A stretch of DNA of 64,000 nucleotides from a bacterium BRH_c32. Its GTDB lineage: Bacteria; Bacteroidota; Ignavibacteria; Ignavibacteriales; Melioribacteraceae. A model generated the notes under the pieces. That model was not told the DNA's origin and made no database searches. It saw only the letters and a list, made by a program, of their open reading frames with translations. The position numbers were made by a program, and so were the translations under genes. Shown here in pieces: positions 36,639 to 44,686 of the stretch. The stretch lies in assembly GCA_001516025.1 (NCBI GenBank), contig LOEU01000001.1, positions 62,001-126,000 of the forward strand, in the 5' to 3' direction. Each line of letters opens with the position of its first letter. The first letter of the stretch is position 1.

Positions 36639-37772
36639 TCAATTCACCAACTTATCTACAGCATCAGTTTTTTCCCAAGTAAAAATCTCTCTGCCAAAAT
36701 GTCCATAAGTCGCTGTCTGCTGATATATAGGAGTATATAAATCTAACTTCTCGATTATACCTTTTGGAGTCAAGTCAAAATTCTTCCTAATTTTTGCTTG
36801 GATTATTTCTTCCTTAACAGTGCCTGTATCATGAAAATCTAAAAATATCGAAAGCGGTTCTGCAATGCCAATTGCATAAGAAAGTTGAATGGTACATTTT
36901 TTTGCTATCTCTGCCGCTACAATATTCTTTGCTATATAACGTGCCATATATGCCGCCGATCGATCTACTTTTGAAGGGTCTTTTCCGGAAAAAGCTCCTC
37001 CGCCATGAGGACAGGAACCGCCATAAGTATCCACAATAATTTTTCTTCCCGTTAATCCTGTATCTGCCTGGGGACCGCCATCAACAAATCTTCCCGTGGG
37101 ATTTATATAATATTCGATATCTTTTGAAATCAAATGCTCGGGAATTACTTTTAATATCACTTCATTTTTTAAAAACTCAATAATATCAGAGTGCTTAATC
37201 AATTCTGAATGTTGAGTGGAAACCACCACTCTTTCGACCGATACCGGTTCGCGTCCATTATACTTTACTGTTACCTGCGATTTTGAATCTGGACGAATCC
37301 AATCGACTGCTTTACTTTTTCGGATGCTCGAAAGTTTTTGTAAAATTTTATGTGATAACGATATGGGAAGCGGCATTAATTCATCCGTCTCTTTTGTTGC
37401 ATAGCCAAACATTAGCCCTTGATCCCCTGCTCCGATCTTTTCACCACGATCTACTCCCTGATCTATATCAAGAGATTGTTTACTAATGCTCGTTAATATA
37501 TTACAACCATTGGGATTGAACCCAACGAATGATTCATTATAGCCGATATCGGAGATTACCTTTTTAGCAATTTCTCCACATTCAATTTGTGCTGATGATG
37601 AAATTTCCCCGGCAATTACGATTAAATTTTTTGCCAGTAATGTTTCGCAGGCAACTTTTGATTTTTTGTCAATTTCTAAATGTGCATCAAGTATTGCATC
37701 TGAAATTTGATCGGCTACTTTGTCGGGATGTCCTTCTGAAACAGATTCTGAGGTAAATAGATATTCGCTCAT
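36639..37772 (-). CDS. metK: S-adenosylmethionine synthetase
   Basis: 377 residues. It makes SAM from ATP and methionine. Signature 1 is GAGDQGLMFGYATKE (~115-129) and signature 2 GGGAFSGKDPSKVDRSAAYMARY (~256-278); the N-terminal SEGHPDKVADQISDA is intact. The ATG at 37772 has AAGGAG nine bases upstream (37782-37787). Its leader carries two SAM-II aptamers and a terminator, so SAM should repress it at two levels. Confidence 0.97.
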   Translation of the reverse strand: MSEYLFTSESVSEGHPDKVADQISDAILDAHLEIDKKSKVACETLLAKNLIVIAGEISSSAQIECGEIAKKVISDIGYNESFVGFNPNGCNILTSISKQSLDIDQGVDRGEKIGAGDQGLMFGYATKETDELMPLPISLSHKILQKLSSIRKSKAVDWIRPDSKSQVTVKYNGREPVSVERVVVSTQHSELIKHSDIIEFLKNEVILKVIPEHLISKDIEYYINPTGRFVDGGPQADTGLTGRKIIVDTYGGSCPHGGGAFSGKDPSKVDRSAAYMARYIAKNIVAAEIAKKCTIQLSYAIGIAEPLSIFLDFHDTGTVKEEIIQAKIRKNFDLTPKGIIEKLDLYTPIYQQTATYGHFGREIFTWEKTDAVDKLVN

Positions 37773-37788
37773 TTTTTACTACTCCTTA

Positions 37789-37841
37789 TTTTTTAGCAAA
37801 TTATTTTTATGGTCGCTGCAATTAGCATAAATCGCGACCGT
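37789..37841 (-). promoter_or_regulatory. SAM-II riboswitch aptamer, proximal copy (translational type)
   Basis: Read on the minus strand: 6-bp P1 stem GGTCGC (37839-37834) / GCGACC (37816-37811) enclosing a 17-base loop GATTTA-N6-TTGCA, then an A/T linker and GCTAAAA (37797-37791). Loop length, GATTTA, TTGCA and the downstream GCTAAA are the SAM-II consensus as I recall it. The metK ribosome site AAGGAG starts four bases after this copy, so ligand-stabilised folding would hide it. Confidence 0.82.
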
Positions 37842-37851
37842 TTAAAACGAC

Positions 37852-37874
37852 AAAACCCGCAAATAGCGGGTTTT
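37852..37874 (-). terminator. Intrinsic terminator between the two SAM-II aptamers
   Basis: 9-bp stem aaaacccgc (37852-37860) / gcgggtttt (37866-37874), 5-base loop, with T-rich TTTTGTCGTTTT running out on the minus strand. It is placed after the distal aptamer and before the proximal one. Confidence 0.75.
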
Positions 37875-37890
37875 TAAGAAAACTTTTCCT

Positions 37891-37943
37891 ACTATTTAGC
37901 TATTTATTTTAAGTCGCTGCAATTCGTATAAATCACGACTTCA
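37891..37943 (-). promoter_or_regulatory. SAM-II riboswitch aptamer, distal copy (transcriptional type)
   Basis: Minus-strand P1 stem AAGTCGT (37941-37935) / GCGACTT (37917-37911), with one U-G pair, closes a 17-base loop GATTTA-TACGAA-TTGCA. GCTAAA follows at 37900-37895. The loop shares the conserved ends of the proximal copy but differs in the middle six bases and in the linker. An intrinsic terminator lies 17 bases beyond. The element AAATAGC (37905-37899) is complementary to GCTATTT (37867-37861) of that terminator, a candidate antiterminator. Confidence 0.82.
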
Positions 37944-37946
37944 CCA

Positions 37947-37978
37947 CAAACATAAGTATAAGAATTATATTTGTCAAA
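37947..37978 (-). promoter_or_regulatory. Promoter of the metK leader (Bacteroidota type)
   Basis: Minus-strand TTTG (37978-37975), 20 bases, TATGTTTG (37954-37947): an exact TTTG-N20-TAnnTTTG match. The same region also reads TTGACA (37977-37972). Transcription would begin around 37940-37942, right at the first base of the distal SAM-II stem. Confidence 0.7.
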
Positions 37979-38030
37979 CGAGATATAATCAAAATACATA
38001 TATCAAATTTTAGATCATTATTATATCTTA

Positions 38031-38072
38031 TAAGAAAAATTATTATAGCTACCAATTTGCGATGGCAGCTAT
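38031..38072 (-). terminator. Intrinsic terminator of the DUF4139 gene
   Basis: On the minus strand: AUAGCUGCC (38072-38064) pairs with GGUAGCUAU (38053-38045), with one G-U pair and a 10-base loop, followed by AATAATTTTTCTT. It lies about 30 bases after the stop of the gene ending at 38100. Confidence 0.65.
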
Positions 38073-38099
38073 TTATCATAATATTTCTATATCAACATG

Positions 38100-39683
38100 T
38101 TATACCCCATTTATCTGCTTATCCTTTGGATATGTGAGGATATAGGATAATTTCTTTGTTATTGTTTCGCCCGGATTAAGTTTCACTCTCCATTTTAGTA
38201 TCCCCGTTTCTTTATTTATTTCTGCTCCCGAGATTTCCAAAATTTTAATATTTATATCTTCCGTTTTTGTTACTGGCACTTGATCTTCAATTACCAAATC
38301 AACAGCTATACTTTTACTATTCTTAACTTTTATTTCATATTCTAATGTACGATCGATATCCGAGCTTAGGAATTTATTTTCTTTTAAGTCTTTCTTTAAT
38401 TCTCTGCTGCTATTAATCCCTTTATCTCGTCCGAGAGATACAACAAGTGTGTCTTTTAATTGTTGCGGATTTAAATATGTCTCACCTGCAAAAGAGTTTT
38501 CAAAATAGATATTAACTGAGCCCGGCAGGAAATTAATCCCTTCAAACTTATTAATCTGTGCGGTTAAGAAAGCATCTGAATCATATTTCGGGATAGCGGC
38601 ATATTTATATTCTGCATCAAAGCTATCTTTACTTAATTCGACTAAATAATTTTTACCGTCCGAAGGAATTGCCATCTGAATTTCCGGTTTAAATTCCACC
38701 GATAATTGTGTTTCTGTTATATTCATATAATCAGCCATTGATTTATCTGCTTCAGGTGCTGCGGCAACCGATATTTCCTGCATATTTACTTGATTGCGTT
38801 TTAACATTCCGCCATATTGAAGCGCCATTGGTCTATAAAAATCAACATACCAAGGATATAGCTCCGGCTTTGTATTCGATTGATTTGGATTACGGGTTGA
38901 TAATGTTACATCTATACCCTTCCATAACAAACCGGTTGTCTGTTTGATATTTGCAGAGTATTCTAATTTTAATGGTGAGGTAAGATTTTCAACTCTAAAA
39001 TTATAGAATGGGGTCCACGAAGCATTATATGTAAAATAATTCAGGTCTAGTTTCGCATCTGCTTTCGTATCTGAATTTATTACCACTACTAATACATTTG
39101 TTTTATTACTTACGTTATACTCATTCAACTGTTTATTTAATCTATTGAGATCTCTATTTAATTTTTCAATCTCCTTTTCTACTTTCAACATTGAGGTTCT
39201 AGTTTCAATAAGTCTCTTTTTATAATATTCGGTAAATTTTTGAATTTCAGAAATGGAGAATCCTTTATCGGAAATATTTTTATTTGCTGAGAGAACATCT
39301 AATTCAGAACCAATTGCTTCATGCTCGATTTTTTTTGTGTTAATCGAGGAGGTTACGGATTTAATTGAGTCTTCTAATTTTATCACATCATTATCTTTAA
39401 AAGGAACGGAGAGGTAATCAGATACTTGCTTAACTGTAACAATCGTACCTTTACCAAAAAGTTTAGCACTGATACTTTTGGGATTGATTCCATCGGCAAG
39501 TCTGGAAACAAATATTTCATTCATTCCTTTTTCAAGTTTTATATTTGCCGAATGAGTAAGTTCGGCTCCCGTTAAAAATACTTTTGCTTCTTTTAATTCG
39601 CCTTTGGATTGGCTCTGCGCCGATAAACCGGCAGAAAAAAAGAAAACAGTTATTATTAATAATACTCTCGATAATGATTTCAT
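38100..39683 (-). CDS. DUF4139/DUF4140 protein (mucoidy-inhibitor MuiA-like), exported
   Basis: 527 residues. Signal peptide MKSLSRVLLIITVFFFSAGL. DUF4140-type N-terminus (KEAKVFLTGAELTHSANIKL), a coiled-coil middle (~85-180, rich in K/E/L with KEIEKLNRDLNRLNKQL), then the DUF4139 beta-rich domain with YNASWTPFYNFRVE, VTLSTRNPNQ and a C-terminal LKWRVKLNPGETITKKLSY. Function is unknown; such proteins are periplasmic. A GGAGG ribosome site precedes the start, and a 16-bp palindrome lies 24 bases upstream. Confidence 0.88.
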   Translation of the reverse strand: MKSLSRVLLIITVFFFSAGLSAQSQSKGELKEAKVFLTGAELTHSANIKLEKGMNEIFVSRLADGINPKSISAKLFGKGTIVTVKQVSDYLSVPFKDNDVIKLEDSIKSVTSSINTKKIEHEAIGSELDVLSANKNISDKGFSISEIQKFTEYYKKRLIETRTSMLKVEKEIEKLNRDLNRLNKQLNEYNVSNKTNVLVVVINSDTKADAKLDLNYFTYNASWTPFYNFRVENLTSPLKLEYSANIKQTTGLLWKGIDVTLSTRNPNQSNTKPELYPWYVDFYRPMALQYGGMLKRNQVNMQEISVAAAPEADKSMADYMNITETQLSVEFKPEIQMAIPSDGKNYLVELSKDSFDAEYKYAAIPKYDSDAFLTAQINKFEGINFLPGSVNIYFENSFAGETYLNPQQLKDTLVVSLGRDKGINSSRELKKDLKENKFLSSDIDRTLEYEIKVKNSKSIAVDLVIEDQVPVTKTEDINIKILEISGAEINKETGILKWRVKLNPGETITKKLSYILTYPKDKQINGV

Positions 39684-39706
39684 TAGAACCTCCGTGTTGA
39701 TTTTAA

Positions 39707-39722
39707 TGTTTATACATAAACA
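39707..39722. promoter_or_regulatory. Palindrome upstream of the DUF4139 gene, candidate operator
   Basis: TGTTTAT-AC-ATAAACA, perfect 7-bp arms, in the divergent gap between the DUF4139 gene and the NtrB-like kinase gene. No binder can be named. Confidence 0.3.
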
Positions 39723-39770
39723 ATCTTTTCTTGTTCCTATTGATTCCTTTCAAAAAATGAGGGGATTCTT

Positions 39771-39778
39771 TATCTTTG
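39771..39778 (+). promoter_or_regulatory. Bacteroidota-type -7 element for the NtrB/NtrC-like operon
   Basis: TATCTTTG (TAnnTTTG) lies 24 bases before the ATG at 39802. A partial -33 match (TTTC at 39748-39751) precedes it by 19 bases. The same octamer and spacing to the start occur at 30285. Confidence 0.5.
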
Positions 39779-39801
39779 TTTCGGACTAATACTTTAAATT
39801 A

Positions 39802-40944
39802 ATGAAAAAAATATTAATAGATTTAATAAAAAAACATTTTGATCAGATTATTGAAAATTGGACAATCAAGCTAATTCCTTTACTAAATAATAAGATATCT
39901 GATGAGCAGGCGGAAGGATTTGCCGAAAGTTCACTTAAAATAGTATTGGAAATTTTAGAAGCATCCGATTTTACGGTAGCAGGTCAATATCTCATAAATA
40001 ACTACACTCTTTTTTCTAAAGCTAATCTAAGCATTCTAGAAATTAGCCAACTCTTTAGCCAAGGAAGATATTCCATACTTCCATTATTGGAAAACGACCC
40101 CGAAAATGATCCTGTAATTGTACTCGGATATTTAGATGACGTATTCGAGCAGCTTTTTGCTCGTTACGGTATGCTGCATCAGGAAGCTAAACTAAGAGAA
40201 GTGGAAGTTGATAGAGTAAAAGACTCTACCGAAGTAAAACGCCTTCAAGCTCAAGTGGACCAATCTGAGAAGCTTGCAGTAATTGGACAGCTTGCTGCCG
40301 GAGTGGCGCATGAGATCGGGAATCCCCTTACATCTATCTCAGCCCTCGTTCAGATAATGCAGCGCCGAAGCAAAGATGAATTTATCTCGGAGCAGCTTTC
40401 AATTGTAAAAGAAAATATAGACCGCATTTCAAGAATCGTAAGAGAATTAGTCGATTTCTCTCGACCTCCGAGCTATGAAGTTCAACTCCATGATATTTCC
40501 GATGTAATAAGAACGGCAGTCGGAATAGTTAAATATGATAAACGAGTAAAGAAAGTTAAATTCGAGACAGACCTTAAGTCCGGTCTCCCCGTTGTCGAAA
40601 TTGCTCCCGATCAGATCTTGCAAGTGTTCGTTAATATTCTTATTAATGCTCTTGATGCAATGGAAGGGAATGGTATTCTTAAAGTAAAATCATATTATGA
40701 TGATGATTTTGTTTATGTTGATGTTGAAGATAATGGATGCGGGATGGACGCTAAAGTAGTTGATCAAATTTTTGATCCTTTCTTCACAACAAAAGAAGTG
40801 GGTAAAGGTACAGGTCTTGGACTTTCAGTAAGCTACGGCATCATTCATAAATTCAATGGCAAAATTAAAGTAAGCAGCGTTCCAAACATAGGAAGTATTT
40901 TTACTATTATTCTTCCGATAAGCAAAAAAAACGAAAGGAATTGA
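39802..40944 (+). CDS. NtrB-like sensor histidine kinase
   Basis: 380 residues, no membrane segment. The N-terminal ~145 residues are helical and resemble RsbR-type N-terminal domains (globin-like); this is only an impression. They are followed by HisKA with GQLAAGVAHEIGNPLTSI (phospho-histidine ~167) and an HATPase domain with NILINALDAM (N box), VDVEDNGCGMDAKVV, DPFFTTKEVGKGTGLGLSVSYGI. It is paired with the sigma-54 response regulator two bases downstream, so it is the cognate kinase by context. The signal is unknown. Confidence 0.92.
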   Translation: MKKILIDLIKKHFDQIIENWTIKLIPLLNNKISDEQAEGFAESSLKIVLEILEASDFTVAGQYLINNYTLFSKANLSILEISQLFSQGRYSILPLLENDPENDPVIVLGYLDDVFEQLFARYGMLHQEAKLREVEVDRVKDSTEVKRLQAQVDQSEKLAVIGQLAAGVAHEIGNPLTSISALVQIMQRRSKDEFISEQLSIVKENIDRISRIVRELVDFSRPPSYEVQLHDISDVIRTAVGIVKYDKRVKKVKFETDLKSGLPVVEIAPDQILQVFVNILINALDAMEGNGILKVKSYYDDDFVYVDVEDNGCGMDAKVVDQIFDPFFTTKEVGKGTGLGLSVSYGIIHKFNGKIKVSSVPNIGSIFTIILPISKKNERN

Positions 40945-40945
40945 A

Positions 40946-42319
40946 ATGAGTACTAATATTTTAATAGTCGATGATGAAAAAGCGATAAGAGATTCGCTTA
41001 AGATTGTTCTTGAAGAAGAAGGTTTTAAGACCGATATAGCAAGCGATGGAGAAGAAGCATTGCAAAAATTGAGCGAAAATGAATTTGATCTTGTAATCTC
41101 CGATATCAAAATGCCAAAAATTGATGGGATGCAATTGCTTGATGAAGCTTCAAAAAAATATCCACAATTATTTTTTATCATAATGACTGCTTATGCTGAG
41201 GTCAAAACAGCAATTGATGCTCTTCATAAAGGGGCTTATGATTATCTCATTAAACCGGTGGAATTTGATGATATAATAGCTCGAGTAAAACGTCTGATGG
41301 ATTATAGGAAATTGGAACTTGAAGTGAAATCGCTCCGAAGCCGTATTTCATCTGATTCAGGTTTTACTAATCTTATCGGAAAAAGTAATTCGATGAAACA
41401 AGTTTATAACTTGATTACTCAAGTGGCGCCGACTAATAGTAACGTATTAATACTAGGTAAAAGCGGAACAGGCAAAGAACTTGTTGCAAAAGCAATTCAT
41501 TATAACAGCAAACGAAAAGATAAAATGTTCCTTCCGATAAATTGCGGTGCTATCTCGGAGAACTTAATTGAAAGCGAACTTTTCGGTCATAAAAAAGGAT
41601 CGTTTACCGGCGCTCAAGATGATAAAATGGGTCTCTTCAAAGTTGCCGATGGAGGAACTCTGTTCTTAGATGAAATCGGTGATCTTCCTTTGAGTCTTCA
41701 AGTTAAATTACTTAGGGCAATCGAAGATAAAGAGTTTTTTCAGGTGGGCGGAACTAAACCCGTGAGTACGGATGTCCGTCTGATCGCCGCTACACATCAA
41801 AATCTGATGGAAAAAATTAAGAGCGGTGAATTCCGCGAAGACCTTTATTATCGCTTAAATGTAGTTGAAATAAAATTGCCCACTCTCAATGAAAGAAAAG
41901 ATGACATACCTCTTCTCGTTAATCATTTTATTGAAAAGTATAGCAACGAAATGAGTAAAAAAGTAATTGGTGCGGAAAATGACGTTATAAAAATTCTTTC
42001 ATCTTATGAATGGCGCGGTGGAGTAAGAGAATTAGAAAACGTAATTGAGAGAGCAATTATTTTCTGTAACTCTGAATATATTACTCCAAATGAACTAGCA
42101 GAAAATATTAAAGGAAGTTCAGTTTTCCATGGCTATCCCGATTCACTTAAGGATGCAGTAAGAAATTTTGAAAAAGAACATATACTAAAAACTATCAAAA
42201 AATTTGAATACAACAAAGAGGAAGCCTCTAAAGCTCTCGAAATAGGGCTTTCCTCTTTATATCGTAAAATGGACGAACTTGAAATTCCGACAAAATCACT
42301 TTCAAGCGACGAGGATTAA
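40946..42319 (+). CDS. NtrC-family sigma-54-dependent response regulator
   Basis: 457 residues. Receiver domain 1-120 with phospho-acceptor aspartate in LVISDIKMP and lysine in LIKPVE; AAA+ domain with Walker A LGKSGTGKELVAKAIH, GHKKGSFTGAQ (the sigma-54 contact loop, GSFTGA for GAFTGA) and Walker B GGTLFLDEIGDL; C-terminal Fis-type helix-turn-helix (NKEEASKALEIGLSSLYRKM). It activates sigma-54 promoters. The only good one seen here is at 2263-2279. The stop overlaps the convergent TonB receptor gene by four bases. Confidence 0.95.
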   Translation: MSTNILIVDDEKAIRDSLKIVLEEEGFKTDIASDGEEALQKLSENEFDLVISDIKMPKIDGMQLLDEASKKYPQLFFIIMTAYAEVKTAIDALHKGAYDYLIKPVEFDDIIARVKRLMDYRKLELEVKSLRSRISSDSGFTNLIGKSNSMKQVYNLITQVAPTNSNVLILGKSGTGKELVAKAIHYNSKRKDKMFLPINCGAISENLIESELFGHKKGSFTGAQDDKMGLFKVADGGTLFLDEIGDLPLSLQVKLLRAIEDKEFFQVGGTKPVSTDVRLIAATHQNLMEKIKSGEFREDLYYRLNVVEIKLPTLNERKDDIPLLVNHFIEKYSNEMSKKVIGAENDVIKILSSYEWRGGVRELENVIERAIIFCNSEYITPNELAENIKGSSVFHGYPDSLKDAVRNFEKEHILKTIKKFEYNKEEASKALEIGLSSLYRKMDELEIPTKSLSSDED

Positions 42320-44583
42320 AATTCTAAACTTACTCCAATTGAAGGGAGAAGTCCTATTGATGAACTCTTATCCACTTCTCCTTTCCTATAATCGTAACGA
42401 ATTGTATTAGTATTCTTATTATTGTAAATATTTTGAAGATCGATATAAGTAATTAAATTAAGCCCGCCAAGATCCCAGCGTCTATCTACTCTTATATCCA
42501 GACTATGAGTCGGTTCAAATCGGAATGCGTTATAATTGACAACGCTTTGAGAACCATCCGAATTAAATGGCGTATATGGATTTCCGGTAGCAAAACGGAA
42601 TCGTGAAGAAATTTCCCATTTTTCATTAAACGAATAACCGCCACTAAGATTAATAATCCATTTTTGATCGAATGACCCGGCTCTCTCAATTCCATCTAAC
42701 CCCTTAAAAAACGACTCGTTATAAGTAACGCTTAAAATCCCATAACCCGGTGTATCGGATGATTTTTTCTGAAGCGAAAATTCTAAACCACGGGCAAATC
42801 CATTACCTGCGCTAATAAGCGGTTCAAGCCCCAAAGAACCAAAATTTTCATCCGAACCTCCGAACCCCACACCTGTATTTGCCAATACTAAATAGGGTCT
42901 TAATAAACTTGCCGGATAATCGGAATAGTCTTTATAAAATGCCTCTACTTTAAGTCTTAAATCTGAAGTCAATCTCCTTTCATAACCGGCTACATATTGA
43001 ATTACTTTCACTGGTTTTAAGTTCTCATTCTGTTTAAATGAAGCCAGCCATAAATATGATGGCGATTGATGATATAATCCGGTACTAAAACTAACAGATG
43101 ATACTTCGTCTAGGACATAAGATAAAGATGCTCTCGGACTCAATGTAAAGCCGGAATTGATACGATCAAAATAATCCCCTCTTAGTCCGGCAGTAAACAT
43201 TAATCGGTTGAAAAATGTGGTTGAGTATTGAGAATAAAAACCATATTTATAAAAATATTCTGCCGATTGAAGTGAATTGACTTGAAGTGTCTCGCCGAAT
43301 GAAGTCATAAAAGTCGGCAGTAATATATCTGCGCTGAACTTAATCAATTTGCCTGAAATCCCGAAATTGATTTCGGATGTTTGATTAAGTTTTATTACAG
43401 CATCACCCTTTATTTCATTTTCTCCTTCACGCGAGATATTTGTGAAGATAGGATTAAGCAATGTATCTCTTTGACGAGTATCATAATCTACAAAATTTCG
43501 GCTGATACTAAAATTATAAAATCCGTTATCAAAAATATGACGATAAGAAACACCTACAAGATATTGATTCTGATTACTTCCCAGTATTCGTGAATTTTCG
43601 TATAAGTCTTCGGAATCTTTGTTATTGAATTTTACTTTATCGAATGCTCCTATAAAGAGCCAATTAATTTTATTTTTTGAATCGATACTATATGATGCTT
43701 TAGACATAACGTCATAATACTCGGGCACGAAATTGAATCCCGCAGCATTAAATATAAAATCGAGGTAGCTTCTTCTCGCCGAAAATATAAAATTACTTTT
43801 AGAATCGATTGGACCTTCGATATTAAAACCAAATTGAGAAGCAGATATTGTTGCTTTGCCTCCGATTCGATCGTTTCTTCCATCTCTTAAATCTATTTTT
43901 AGTACAGAAGAAAGTTTATCTCCATAATTAGCCGGGAAACCACCGGTAGAGAATGTTGTTTCTCTCACAAAATCAAGATTAATGTAACTTAGCGGTCCGC
44001 CAGTCGCTCCTTGAGTACCAAAATGATTTATATTAGGGACTGTAAAACCATCTACCAAGAAGAGGTTCTCCGATGGTGCGCCGCCTCTTACGACCAAATC
44101 ATTTCTTCCTGCGCTTACCTGCCCTACTCCGGGAAGTACAGATAGTGCTCTAACTACATCTTCAAAGCCTCCCGGTGCTCTTCTGATCTCTTCATAGCTA
44201 AAACTTTTTACACTATTGAATTCATTCGGGTTCATATCGAAGTATTCGGATTGGACTGTTACTCCATTTAATTCTATAAATGTGGAGGATAATTCAAACA
44301 AAAGATTTGCAGGACGTACACTATTAACCACAACATCGGTTTTAGTGGCGGATAAATAACCAACATAAGAAGCTCTAACGGAATATTTTCCGATAGGGAC
44401 GTTTCTGATAATAAAATCACCGTTTATATCCGTAGCCGCACCAAAATTAGTATCCATAATAATTAAATTGACTCCCGGCAGACCTTCTTTAGTACTTTTA
44501 TCTATTACTTTACCGGTTATGCTCCCTTGAGCATTAATAATTGTGCCTACTAACAATAAAATTCCAAAAATTAATTTTTTCAT
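42316..44583 (-). CDS. TonB-dependent outer-membrane receptor with carboxypeptidase-regulatory-like domain
   Basis: 755 residues. Signal peptide (MKKLIFGILLLVGTIINA), a CarboxypepD_reg-like domain (~20-105: ITGKVIDKSTKEGLPGVNLI, GKYSVRASYVGY), plug domain with RALSVLPGVGQVSAGRNDLV and GGAPSENLFLVDGFTVPNIN, then a 22-strand-type barrel ending in an aromatic residue (SIGVSLEF). No SusD partner is adjacent. The substrate is unknown. The protein is probably active at the outer membrane with TonB/ExbBD encoded elsewhere. Confidence 0.93.
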   Translation of the reverse strand: MKKLIFGILLLVGTIINAQGSITGKVIDKSTKEGLPGVNLIIMDTNFGAATDINGDFIIRNVPIGKYSVRASYVGYLSATKTDVVVNSVRPANLLFELSSTFIELNGVTVQSEYFDMNPNEFNSVKSFSYEEIRRAPGGFEDVVRALSVLPGVGQVSAGRNDLVVRGGAPSENLFLVDGFTVPNINHFGTQGATGGPLSYINLDFVRETTFSTGGFPANYGDKLSSVLKIDLRDGRNDRIGGKATISASQFGFNIEGPIDSKSNFIFSARRSYLDFIFNAAGFNFVPEYYDVMSKASYSIDSKNKINWLFIGAFDKVKFNNKDSEDLYENSRILGSNQNQYLVGVSYRHIFDNGFYNFSISRNFVDYDTRQRDTLLNPIFTNISREGENEIKGDAVIKLNQTSEINFGISGKLIKFSADILLPTFMTSFGETLQVNSLQSAEYFYKYGFYSQYSTTFFNRLMFTAGLRGDYFDRINSGFTLSPRASLSYVLDEVSSVSFSTGLYHQSPSYLWLASFKQNENLKPVKVIQYVAGYERRLTSDLRLKVEAFYKDYSDYPASLLRPYLVLANTGVGFGGSDENFGSLGLEPLISAGNGFARGLEFSLQKKSSDTPGYGILSVTYNESFFKGLDGIERAGSFDQKWIINLSGGYSFNEKWEISSRFRFATGNPYTPFNSDGSQSVVNYNAFRFEPTHSLDIRVDRRWDLGGLNLITYIDLQNIYNNKNTNTIRYDYRKGEVDKSSSIGLLPSIGVSLEF

Positions 44584-44637
44584 ATTCCTTCTTCTTTTTC
44601 TATATAACAGTAAATATCAAAAATAAGTTTCTCGAAG

Positions 44638-44666
44638 TATTCTAACAATTTTATTATATTAGAATA
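44638..44666. repeat. Inverted repeat between the TonB receptor and hybrid kinase genes
   Basis: TATTCTAA (44638-44645) and TTAGAATA (44659-44666), perfect 8-bp arms 13 bases apart, upstream of both divergent starts. Operator or chance A/T pairing; no factor can be named. Confidence 0.3.
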
Positions 44667-44686
44667 ATATACTGGGAATTATTTTA

